From Mycoemilia scoparia (taxonomy: Eukaryota; Kickxellomycota; Kickxellomycetes; Kickxellales; Kickxellaceae): a stretch of DNA of 64,000 nucleotides. Of this stretch, positions 34,824-45,482 are shown piece after piece. The stretch covers positions 1 through 64,000 of the forward strand of contig JANBPU010000038.1 in assembly GCA_027575805.1 (NCBI GenBank), given 5' to 3'. The position numbers and the translations under genes are program-made. The notes below the pieces were generated by a model. The model saw only the letters and a program-made list of their open reading frames with translations, made no database searches and had not been told where the DNA came from. Position 1 is the stretch's first letter, and every line of letters begins with the position of its first letter.

Positions 34824-35617
34824 TTAAGCGTAAGCCAAGATCTTGTACTCCTTCTCGTGCTTCTCCTTGCCCTCAAAGCCAAAGATAAGGCCCTTTTTAA
34901 AGTGAGAACCGCACTTTCCTATGGGCTGGGCACCGTCATAGAGTGTCTTTCCAACATAGAGCTATAATACAATCAAAAGCAATCCAAACGCTCATATTAG
35001 TACATCCAGTATGCCAAGCGTTATCCAAGCCATACATAATATAGCGTACTAAGGCTCTATCGATAGTGAATACATAAAGGTAAAACTTGCCTCTTCTCCG
35101 GACTCTTCACGGCCAGCTCTGAAAGGTCTGAAAGTTTCGAAGTTGGGAATACCCTCCTGATCGACCCAGGTCAACAATTTGCCGTTGCCGCACAAAACTT
35201 CGTACTGGGAGAGGAAGATTTGATCGGAATCGTAGCTGAAGGAAAAGCCACCACCCTCAATTTGTCTACCAGCTTCACCAGGGTGGATGCCATTGTTGTA
35301 GTAGGCTCTACGCACATTTATATGTAGCACAATATACCCTCATCATGGTTAGAATTGGTCGCTTTTAGTGAGAAAGAACACAATATGTGCCGCTTCAAGA
35401 TCTGGTGTCCTCAGACTTACCTGGCAATGAACAAAGGTTCTCCATTCTTATCAAGACCACCGATGATGGCACCAGGAGGGATTTGACCGTTGGAAGCCTT
35501 GACCCACTGGGGCTGTCCAGATTGTTGTTGTTGCTGCTGCTGCTGCTGCTGGTACTGTTGGGGAGGTGGGGTGCCGTAGCTACCAGAAGAGTATTGGCTA
35601 GAGTTTCCACCGTACAT
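34824..35617 (-). CDS. DM9/DUF3421-domain lectin-like protein, copy B (poly-Gln head)
   Basis: The exons are 35421-35617, 35091-35307 and 34824-34961, giving 183 residues. A low-complexity N-terminus (Gly/Ser/Pro, then about ten Gln, residues 20-33) precedes two DM9 modules: WVKASNGQIPPGAIIGG, GEPLFIAR, GIHPGEAGRQIEGGGFSFSY and YEVLCGNGKLLTWV, then LYVGKTLYDGAQPIGKCG to YKILAYA. There is no signal peptide. The intron between modules begins GCAAGT (35090), whereas copies A and C have GTAAGT at the same codon position. Good codon bias suggests it is well expressed. The biochemical role is inferred only from animal DM9 lectins. Confidence 0.88.
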
Positions 35618-36179
35618 GCTGAGTGTGTGAGTGTGTGATGGGGTTAGACCTTGGATGGTGGTTGGAAATAAAAAGTACTAAAATAGCAAAAAAGAAGAAC
35701 AAAGTTGAAGAGAAGTGTGGAGTTGAGGAGGATGGAGCGACAAAAGGAACAGCTACCGTCGCTCACCACCACCACCAAACACCCAAACCTAGAATATGGA
35801 GATAATACGATAGACAATGCTGTGTAGTGTGTGAAGAAATCAACTATCCCTTGACTACTACGTCACTTGTTGATGCTAGTCAGCTCAAAAACGAATTCGA
35901 GCTACACACACCATACTATGCCTTGCAGTTCCACTTTCCCAGTGCAAAGTCCATCATTGTGGCTCAAGTCTGGCTGTATCACACATGTAGCCGCACAGTG
36001 TGCCTTGGCTAAACTCGTGAGAGTGGCTCGCCAAAAATAACCTGTGCCAATGGTCAATGTCTGAAATGTCTGGCTTGACCACCAGTGTTTTATAACTGGT
36101 GTTTGTTAACAGAGTTTTGGACTAATAGAAATCCACCTAATGTTTGATAACCATCTTTTTGGCTGCGCAACAAATATTT

Positions 36180-36301
36180 ATATGGACCACAATTTTCGAA
36201 GGGTGACTTTTGGTGGCCAACGATTAAAGGGGGAACTACAGCCAAATGGGTGATCACCATTTGTTAGTAGCTGGTCACCCTTCAAAAATAATAACTCATA
36301 T
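36180..36301. repeat. MITE-like near-palindromic repeat, family A
   Basis: The ends are ATATGGACCACAATTTTCGA and TTCAAAAATAATAACTCATATG. The core GGTGGCCAACGATTAAAGG resembles the reverse of the copy at position 1. Confidence 0.85.
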
Positions 36302-36689
36302 GTTTGGTTGATCGAGCTGAGCTGGATGTGTTGAGAAGTGTTGTATTACCATGTAGCATTCCATTGATCAAGTTTATCTTCTATGCCAAGATAGAAATCC
36401 ACTCTCTTTGAATGAGTTTATCAGGATATTTTTGTACCCAGAAGTGATGCCAAGAGTATGTCCAAATTTTTGGATGGCTTGGAAATTTCAAGAGACTAGA
36501 ACATGGCTGGCTGGCTGACTGACTTTATAAAAATCTCAAAAGACAAACGACAGTCACACACACACAGTGTCGGCAAGTAACCATTCCAATTGTGAATGTG
36601 GTAATTATTAGTAGTAGCAGCAGAGGTAGTAGTAAAAACAATATTAAGTTGGATATCCAACATTATTTTGTATCTACATGGCAGAATAG

Positions 36690-36837
36690 TCTCCTTTAAA
36701 AGAGTGGCACTAGGATACTCCCCTGGATACCAGCCAATCGTAACTGAGACTCCAGCTAAAATGTATGGGCTATGGGGGATTTGCAGGAAATGTATGAGGG
36801 AGCCTGTCTGTTCCCTTTTGGTGGAGAATCTGCCATA
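36690..36837 (-). repeat. Short inverted-repeat element, family B
   Basis: In reverse orientation it reads GATTCTCCACCAAAAGGGAA through CATACATTTTAGCTGGAGT to TATCCAGGGGAGTATCC. It aligns end to end with the copies at 23882 and 57549. Confidence 0.75.
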
Positions 36838-37101
36838 TTAGACTAGGTGAAAATAGGGCCATTGACACATTGTCTTTTGAATGGATAACAATTCAATAAC
36901 TAAACAATGATAATGTGCCTTGTTTATTTGATTCAAAGCCATACGAGATCTTCTTAATATTGTCAATTATAATTCAAAAAGGATATAAAAACCAAGGGCG
37001 AGGATAGGACTATCATTTATAGTGTTTTGTGCATAATATGTCAGTTTCAAGGTAGAATTGGAAAGAGAGAGAGAGAGAGAGAATGTTTAAACAAGATAAG
37101 A

Positions 37102-37228
37102 CATATGGATCATAATTTTTGAAGGGTAGCTCCTTTTGCTGGCCAACAATTAAAGAGGCAATTGCAGCCAAATTTGTGATCGCTATTTACTAGCAAATAG
37201 TCACCCATCAAAAACAACTGCCCATATG
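37102..37228. repeat. MITE-like near-palindromic repeat, family A
   Basis: The ends are CATATGGATCATAATTTTTGA and TCAAAAACAACTGCCCATATG, a clean inverted repeat starting with CATATG. It ends 46 bp from the stop codon of DM9 copy C. Confidence 0.85.
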
Positions 37229-37273
37229 TATATATCGTTGCGGTCGTGTTAAGGGGTTAGATATAGTTACAAG

Positions 37274-38286
37274 CTAAAGATAGGCCAAGATCATGTACTT
37301 GCTCTCATTCTTTTCCTTTCCAGCATACCCAAACACCATGCCCTTCTTAAAGTGCGATGAACACTTGCCAATTTGCTGGCCCCCGTCGAATACTACCTTT
37401 CCTACATATAGCTGTAAAATAATGGAAAAATAAGTGCAGCTTAGTTGGTGGAATGTGTAAAAATGCCCGGATCATGTTATAGATAAATGCAGTGTAATGT
37501 TTGTTGCTATGAAAGATAGAAGGCTTGTATGGGCGTGGGAGCAAGGGAACACAAAACCTGCCAACCACACACACGCAGGTACACAATAAGCTATATGGAT
37601 CGATCGATTGATTGATGCATAGTGCGCTACTTACGGATTCACCTCCTGCTTCGTGACCACCTGGAACAGGCGTGTAGTCATTGATCACAACTGGTCCATC
37701 CTGTTCAACCCAGCGAAGCCTTGATGCATTCCCACAAAGCACATAGTATTCTGGAAGCTTAATTTCCTTCGAATCATAACTCATTGAGAATCCGCGCTCA
37801 AGATGTTTTCCTGCCTTCCCAGGATGTAACCCATCCTTATAGAACGCCCTATATCATGTATGTATATATGCAGTGTATAGTTAAAGAAATGGGGGGAGGA
37901 GGTTTACCAGCCATTAGCGCATATACCACCATCGACAACTCATCGGTTTGACTTTTGCTATCAGTCGATACCAACATGTCTGGTTGCTCGTATATTCCAG
38001 AAAGTAATACTAACCTAGCAATGTAAAGTGGCTCGCCGGTCTTTTCAATGCCACCTTGAACTGCATTAACTGGTATTATGCCTTCTGACGCTTTGACCCA
38101 TTGGAATTCCGCAGGCTTTGTTCCACGGAATGCTGGGGATTCGAAATGCTCCGCTGAGCCATATCCTGGCGCACTGGCCTGGTGCTGGCCGTCATTGCTT
38201 ATAGATGATCTCCCAGTGCCTGAAAGGTTGCTTGTGCTTTGCAAGGACTGTGATGATAGTGCCGTGGGTGGAATACTGGTCGACAT
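37274..38286 (-). CDS. DM9/DUF3421-domain lectin-like protein, copy C (Ser-rich head)
   Basis: The exons are 38015-38286, 37635-37848 and 37274-37411, giving 207 residues. About 65 Ser/Thr/Gln-rich residues precede two DM9 modules: WVKASEGIIPVNAVQGG, GEPLYIAR, GLHPGKAGKHLERGFSMSYD and YYVLCGNASRLRWVEQ, then LYVGKVVFDGGQQIGKCS to YMILAYL. Introns fall at the same two codon positions as in copy B (phase 2 after IAR, phase 0 before LYVGK), both with GT donors. An in-frame upstream start at 38367 would add a hydrophobic stretch, but MSTSIPP at 38286 fits its paralogues better. The role is inferred from animal DM9 lectins only. Confidence 0.87.
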
Positions 38287-38769
38287 GTTTGTGGTTGTAG
38301 CGAATAGTAGAATGCAAGGCCAGTGGCTAACAGTATATTTAACAGACCAAGTGAGTTTGTACAACAATGTATGAGGGTAGCTAAGATAATTCTAAAGTAG
38401 TTGTTTCAAAAAAAGTAACCAGGTGTGTAGTACTACGGAGAAGAGAAAAATGGCAGCTATTAAAATGTTGGAAGCTTGGCTTTATAGCATTACTCTTTTA
38501 TGTGTGGTGGTGGTACGGCATTTTGCGTGTGTTCTTGTATGCGGTGCTGTGTGATGTAATCTGATCTCCGACTTGAATAGAAGCGCTACTGGCTGCCTCA
38601 AGTCGTTTTGGCAGCTGATAAAAGGGGATGATCCTTCTGTGTCCTCAAAAGGCCAAGTGGTAAAAATGCAAGCGAGCTGCGGATAGGAGTTTTTCCAACC
38701 GTAGCAATACAAAAAAGGGGAATGTGCAGGTGCTGCATATGTTGCAAGTAAACGCATCCGAGTGCTCTC
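38287..38769. other. Intergenic between DM9 copy C and RAD17
   Basis: This is about 480 bp holding the DM9-C promoter and the RAD17 3' end. Nothing else is recognised. Confidence 0.45.
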
Positions 38770-41700
38770 TCAGCACTCTTCAATGTCATCTTCTGGGAGA
38801 TACCAAAGTTCCTCCTCATCCTTTGTATCGTGTCCTGTTTGAGTCGGTGGCAGGGGCGTTTGAAATCCTACCCCTGAGCCAAATCCTGATTTGTGCTTAT
38901 GCAATTGATAGTGTTGGCTGCTGTTTTGATAACGACCTTCCGGCTCTGTGCCCAATATCAGGTTTTGAGTGCTTGCCGATAAGTCAGAAATAGATGACGA
39001 ATTGCAGCTGGGCAGCTTAACAAGTGAATCGAGCTTGCTGAAAAGTAGGACTACATATCAGTCGCCAACATCAAAATAAATAAACAAATGGAGATCTCAG
39101 TTATTTTTGGTTGTTTATCGTTTAGAGTCGGGTCAGAGTCAGTCATGGAGTGGAGTGATCTCCTCAGCACACTCCTTGACAAATGTACTAAATAAGGCAA
39201 AAACAAAAGAGATAACGTACCTTGCTCGGGCGTCCTATGATATCCTGGCCTGTTTTTCTGTATCATGTGGCAGAATGGCAGACGATCCAATGCTGCACTG
39301 CTTCCCGTTACGCTATCTATAATGCCAATTTTCATACATGGGCGGCATGTTAGTCTAAATAGCCACAACTTTAAGCACTAAGCTCTAAAAAGCTACATTT
39401 GATAACAATTGCATAGCAAATGCAACCTCTGGCTTACCATATCCCCTTCGGCAAAGCAATGAGAGGTCATGTGCGTACCCCCTAATAGCTCGCTGCGACT
39501 CCACATACTGCGGCTTTTCCATTTGAAGGAATCCTTGGTGTCTGGATTTGTTTTCTTGTCCACTTCCATGGCTTGAAGTGCTTTGGCTGCAACTACCTGC
39601 ATAGGTTTGGTTTTCCGGACACACCTCATCACTGGTATTTGGGCGGTTCAGCATCATTTCGCCAACAGCCAAGGACGTGCCATACATCTTTCCAGTATGC
39701 ATGCTCTATAACCACCCAAAAGCACAAGCTTCAGCTGGCACCCATTTTTGTCGATTCGTCATGAGGATACGCGCAATAATGATAATGAAAGGGCCACTTA
39801 CACTCCATCCGCCAAGACATGATATTTCGTCGCTAACACTGAATAGCTCAGCAATTTCGACTGCTTCTTCGATAGAATCGACAAACCCGAGATAATAGTT
39901 GTTCAAATACAATTCGAATAGTCCAACGTCGACTGGGAGTTTCTGCATGATCTCCCAAGAGCTAATTTTTGTGCTTTCAAACTCGGATGTCCTGGAGCTT
40001 TTCTGCTTGCTATATAAAACTTTGCCAAGGGCATGGAATAGATCAAGGTTTTGTTCGTTGGCTGCTGCAAGGCTACATAGCACATTTATACGGTTAGCGA
40101 CACTTTAGCAACACTTGTTTCATAGCAGCTATTTTAATATTGTAGGAGTATCGCAGTACAGCATACCTTGATTCAATTGGGATGACTGGAACTGGGGGCT
40201 GTCGCCTTCTTTTGTTACTCACAGCTGGCGGAGCATAAAGGTCGGGGGCTGGCATGATTCTGGGTGGTAGTGACCACTGAAGCATATTGACGGCTGATCG
40301 AATATCGCCTTCACTGGCAACTGCAATAGGAGTAAGCTGCTCCGTCAAGGCTTTGTTGCTTTTAGTAAGTATTCTTGTATCATTGTATTCTAAAGACAGG
40401 ATTCTCTTCAGTCCTTTTACGAGAAAGGTTTTTGCTGATGGGCGGAATTTTATTGTTTGGCAGTATGGTGAATCCAGGATGTTTTGTGGAAATATTGACT
40501 GTAATGTCCATTCGCCTTGATCGCTGTTGTTGTTATTTCTGCCCACCAAAGTAGCATTTCCCGAATCTGCGGGATTTTGTATCCTGGCTCGTCTCCGATA
40601 TGTTTGTCTCTTGTCGACATTAAAGTCATACGTCAGTTGGTTGTATGTAAAGCATTCGCTGACAATAATGATCGTGGGGTAGGAGGGGGGTACTGATGAT
40701 GTTAGTATTGAGTTCAGCGTCTGATAAAATGATTGACTTGCGGCATTGTTAGTCAAGTTGGGAATATCATCTATTAGTACAAGCTTTTTTGTAGAGTTTT
40801 TGGGGGAGGTTGTCGTAGCTGATCTGGAGTCTGATTTCTTGCTGTGCAATGTCAGATTCAAGGCAGAATATCGTGTTGTTCTATCAACGAACTCTCTAAA
40901 TTTTTTGGATATGCTAATCGACTCTATTTCATACGTAAATTCATAACGCTGTAATCACAAATCAGATAATAATGTTCTTATGGATCACAAATATCATTGC
41001 TTACCTTCATCAAAGGTTTCATGGCGAGTTGAAAAATCAATGGGATTTATCCACTCTACTATGTCTATTCCCATTTCCTTTGCAACTGATTTTAGTGTAA
41101 TTGTTTTACCACACCCTGCCCGGCCAACAAGAATCAGCATTCTAAAAATCTATTTATCAACACAAAACATATTAGTCACTGCTAGCCCACACTCTTTCTT
41201 AAAAAGAACACAGTTGGCTGGTATGTTTGACATTGGAATTGTCAGTTTCTTACGCTTGATTGTGGTTCATATGCTCTATTTAACCAATCCCGTACTTCAC
41301 TTATCTTTTTCCCATTTACAGCCAGATCGCTCTAAATTTAAGTCGTATAAAAGAATTTATTCTTCCGATTTAACATATTCTAGCCTATAAATGTCATTAC
41401 CCGACTTATTCTACTTACAGGGTATTTTGGTTCATGCTTTAGCCACCACATGCCACAATGATCGTCATCAACATGGTATTCATTATCTTCGAATAGCTTT
41501 TCGCTATCGCTGAGGTGACGGCTTATGGAATTTTTTGACGGAAAAGCTGTAGTTTCAATCTGGCTATCATCATGAGTAACTGATGATTTTAATTTAACCT
41601 GGACCAATTAGGGATGTATAAAGATTAGTATCCTTAGTAGCACCTGCTTTGAATGTATTTTGTTAGTAATAACTAATATGATTCAGACAATAGATATCTA

Positions 41701-42047
41701 TACATACCTTTTGTTGTGGTTTTGGGACTTTAGTTTTAAGCATCTTGCTTGTAAGGCTGGAAAGGCTTGAAGCTATTCTTGTGGAGCTTTTAATGTCATT
41801 TTCTGACTTGTCTTCTGTATCACTTGAATCAACAACAATGCGCTTCTTCTTTGGTTGCCGTTTTCTGACTGTACTTTGCCTTTTTGGAGGAGATGGTGGT
41901 GGCGAAGTGCCTGACTCTTGCGAGCCAATTAATTCCAAAGGTCGCTTCTATAAAGTTTGTATCAAAGCGTGTGATTAGGCGAATGTAAGATATGTATAAA
42001 CCAAGAGTCTGAATGGTGATGAATGTGCTAAATACCTTGTAAGCCAT
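38770..42047 (-). CDS. RAD17: Checkpoint clamp loader RAD17/Rad24
   Basis: The ten-exon model is 42036-42047, 41708-41947, 41419-41598, 41254-41331, 41005-41149, 40167-40923, 39802-40072, 39479-39705, 39221-39354 and 38770-39050, giving 774 residues; the summed length is a multiple of three. A basic N-terminus (KRQPKKKR) is nuclear-localising. The segment SDLAVNGKKISEVRDWLNRA precedes the Walker A LVGRAGCGKTITLK, then EWINP. Walker B appears as KKLVLIDDIPNL, and the AAA+ lid contains ASEGDIRSAVNMLQW. The middle has LFHALGKVLYSK, and the C-terminus ends WYLPEDDIEEC, similar to other Rad17 proteins. With RFC2-5 it loads the 9-1-1 clamp at damaged DNA. The first exon carries only MAYK. Exons 8-10 are the least conserved, and their junctions rest on frame alone. 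Confidence 0.88.
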
Positions 42048-42214
42048 GGTTGTAAAGTATCTTAAAACTAACAATAGTTTAAGGTAAATGGCCATTTATC
42101 TGTCCAAAATGTCATTATGGGCTAATTTCTTACAAAATAAATGGTGAGTTTATTAAGGAAAAAACAAGTGAAATGTATAAAAATTTGTATGTATTAAAAA
42201 CATAGAAGACCAAT

Positions 42215-44764
42215 TTAATAGCCTCGTTTTTGCTTTTTGACGTGCTTACGGAAGTCCTTTTGTTTTTGAACCAAACTTCGCTTGCCCTTGGATACGATGC
42301 CAAGCTTATGTGACAACATCTTGAAATCTTTGGTTTTGCGCTTCTCCTTGTTAGTCGTTGATCGATTATCCTGACCTCTCTTGCTTTTGGCTGAAGCATA
42401 CTTTTCTCTTCCTTCGCGACCAGCCTGAATGGATGCCATTCTTTCTTCGTAGCTTGCCTTTGCGCGTCTCCGACTGTGATAGGCGCCAAGGATATCAGAT
42501 TCGTCAAGAACAGCTTTGGAGGAAAGTATTTCATTTTCATCTTCCTCACTAGAAGTGTAGTCGATGCCTTCCTCGCCATCTTCTGCTTCGTTATCTTCAT
42601 CGACATCATCTTCTGGTGCTGCCCGCTTCTTTGCAATTGGAGTTTTAGCTTTTGTCTTTGATGCTTCTATGCTCTTTTGCTCGGCTCTACGGCGGCGCTT
42701 TAGCTCATCAATTCGATCAAAGTCTTCTTGGCTAAAGATGCGAGTGGCTTCAATAGGGAGTTTTTTGAATGTGGCATCAGGCTTATTCGAATCATGAGCA
42801 GCTGATTCTTCATTGTCATCAGCCTCTTCCTCATCGCCAGTTTCCTGGGCTTCATCTTCATCGATACCACCTTCTCCATTTGAAATCATGTCATCATCAC
42901 TTTCGTCCTCTTGTTGCTCATCTTCACATTCACCCAGAGGTGTGTCCAATGCATCTTCATATGCATCACTGTCCTCATCACTAGAGGCTGATCCAAACTC
43001 TTCCAAAAGCTCAGCACCGTCAACACCCTGCTTAACCGCTGAAGCGGCAAATGATTGCAGGCTGGCAACCTGAGAATCGCTCATGCTTGATTTGAATTCT
43101 CCAGAAATCATCTTTTCCGTAATTTCTTTTCCTCTTTCACGCCTGTGAAGCATCTCGGGGTTAATTTCTCTGAAAAGCATCACTAAAGACCTGCCGGCCA
43201 TCATTACACCCTTGTCGCGGTGTTTACGATATTGAACCAGATCGCTAAGCAGATCCTTTTCCATGGCTAGTGGCTGGCGAGCAGTGACTGCACGGATGGA
43301 ATTGAGTCCAGCAGCAATGACTTCTGGTGCACAGTGGTCTGCTACAAAGTTATCGGCAATGGCTCGGACTAATGGGTGAAGTACATCTGGGGGGACAAGT
43401 CCATGGGTAGCGGTAGCCAACAATGCCAAGATTGATGTTACATCTGGCTGATGTGGCTGAAGATAGCGCTGCAAAAATGGATAAAAATTGAGAACCTGGA
43501 GCTGATGGAAGCCAATCAATCTGGCAGCCAATTTGAGGATCATTATCCTGACTTCAAACCTCTCTACTGACTGCCCGCCTCGCTTGGTTTGAGTTTGGGC
43601 GTGGTGTACGCGAGAAAACAGTTTTTCAACAAATCCTTGTGGATCATGTATTTGTTCCAAAGGACCAAACACATAGTTTGTTGAATTGGCTTTATTAAAC
43701 CTCGAAGATCCACCACTCAAAGCATCATCCTCATTGTCGCTGTTATTACCATACAAAAGTTTGTTATGTTTCCTAATAGCCTTTTCTAGTTTTCGCTTGG
43801 CGTGTCTTGACTTTTTGGTTATCTGGTTCTGATGCTTGAGCATCAGGATATTTGGAATGCTCTTCTTTCCGCTGTCAGAATCTGAATCAGAGTCATCCGA
43901 GTCCCCATCTCCGCCTTTACCCTTTTTCTTGGGATTCAAAAAGAATTGGATCGCTGTTACCATGATTTTTGTGATGGGCGATAGACATGCCTGCGCAATG
44001 ACGTTCACTGTCTTTGCATCCTGCCAGATCTGTTTACGGTAAAGTTCTATGCAAATATTTAAACTGCGTTTTGCAGCAACTGCACCCTCACCATTTTTGT
44101 CTTGGGCATCCGAAGCTGTCAATAGCGTGTACATAAAGTTCTGTACTGTTTTGTTCAACTTGACATTCTTGTGGTTGCCCTTGTTTGCGGCTTTTATGTC
44201 ATTGACAATGTGGCTGTATAGCATCTCACGAAGTTGCTTGTCGCGGCATCTAAACATCACAAAGAATAGTGGTAGAACTTTTGTATTTGAAATTGAGCCA
44301 CGGCTTCTCAGGAACATCAGGGCCTGAACCATAGTCTTGCGCAGATTGGGGTTAAGAATGGTGTGGTGGGTTTGCAGAAGCTGCATGAGCTTTTCTGGGA
44401 AGTCGCAACACTCATTTGGGTAGCATTGGTAGACCTAGGATTTTAATGAACACACATATATACACGGGTTAAAATGATAATTCGGGATACTTTAACGTTC
44501 CTGCGTTGCGGCTGGCACTTGATGCTATATATAGTAGCATTGCACTGCATACCGGGCACTTGCCTGTGAAAGGAACCCGATAAGGTCACCGAGCTCCTTG
44601 GATTCTTCTTCTGGTTTGAGGTGGAAGATGGCAAGTGATGCTTCAAAGTGTCTGTATTGCTGCAGAAACTCTTCTCTGTAGGACACCGGGTCACGCTTGA
44701 CAAGGTTCTGCAGTTGGGGGAGATTGAGCGCAAGGAGGGCGCCTCTTGGCTGCTTGACCACCAT
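42215..44764 (-). CDS. SDA1: SDA1, 60S ribosome biogenesis factor
   Basis: Two exons, 44564-44764 and 42215-44434, give 806 residues. The N-terminus (LNLPQLQNLVKRDPVSYREEF and QYRHFEASLAIF) and the following helical repeats (NPNLRKTMVQALMFLRSRG) match SDA1. The IFFVMF-like FFVMFRCRDKQLRE and YRKHRDKGVMMAGRSLV blocks and the basic end SKGKRSLVQKQKDFRKHVKKQKRG also fit. Two long acidic stretches (around residues 540-600 and 660-690) separate conserved parts. SDA1 acts in the nucleolus and nucleoplasm on pre-60S particles. The single intron has a GC donor (GCAAGT at 44563); it joins GFLSQ to VYQCYPNECCDFP, and a GT donor two bases further on would give a stop within eight codons. It is divergent from the LIM-RhoGAP gene. 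Confidence 0.93.
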
Positions 44765-45482
44765 GTATTATAATGACAAATATAAAAGATAAATTTACAC
44801 AAATAGGAGAGAGGTAAAGAGAAGGCCAATTGTGCAATGTGTGTTAACATTGATCAGATACTTGTAGAGTGTCTGAAATAACTTTTTTTTTCTAACAAGA
44901 AAAGCCGCATACAGCAAAAATTTAGCACAAATTGCTAATCATAGCAAATAAAGGATCAGCAAATTAGCAGGGGCTTGCGGTTGACAATTGATTGGGTTAA
45001 TAGCAAAGGAGGACTGAATCGCCTAGTGCCCTTTTTGTAAAGGTAACCAAAAGGGAAAAAAGAGGCCAATAACAACAGACACCGTGATTTTTTGAGGGCA
45101 CACACACATGCCCAGCAGCTTTGTGTGCCCACCATGCTGCTGTTGTCTCCCTTTCTTTCTAATACATCCAAACACACACATACATACATAAACATATAAA
45201 CAATTGCCAAACACAAAAAGCGCATTCTTTACATTTAGTCTACTTTGTCAATTTTCCCATTTCCACCACTACAAGGGTACTGGAGTAGGCCAACCTTTCA
45301 GCCGTTTGGAGGAAACCGCTTGGACCCATTGCAGCTGAATAGTATACCCTCAACCTTATTAGATTCGCAAATCCCGTTGCAGCCATTTTCATAATCGTAG
45401 TTTTGGTTAGCAATAGTTTAGTCCAAAAGCAAGTGTTGCGTAAATTACAACTCAGAGAACAGGCAGCTACTTGTAAAAATAC
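44765..45482. promoter_or_regulatory. Divergent region between SDA1 and the LIM-RhoGAP gene
   Basis: These 718 bp must hold both promoters. CA-rich microsatellite sequence (about 45170-45200) and no supported gene were seen. Confidence 0.45.

Larger units (their letters stand above)
35618..37273. other. Spacer between DM9 copies B and C, repeat-rich
   Basis: This 1.65 kb region holds two family A repeats (36180-36301, 37102-37228), one family B repeat (36690-36837) and a GA microsatellite (about 37065-37082). No gene is supported. Confidence 0.6.

Noticed and set aside
35518..35560. CAG/CTG repeat considered as a separate regulatory or unstable repeat
   Set aside because: It encodes the Gln tract in the head of DM9 copy B and is short; ordinary low complexity is enough.
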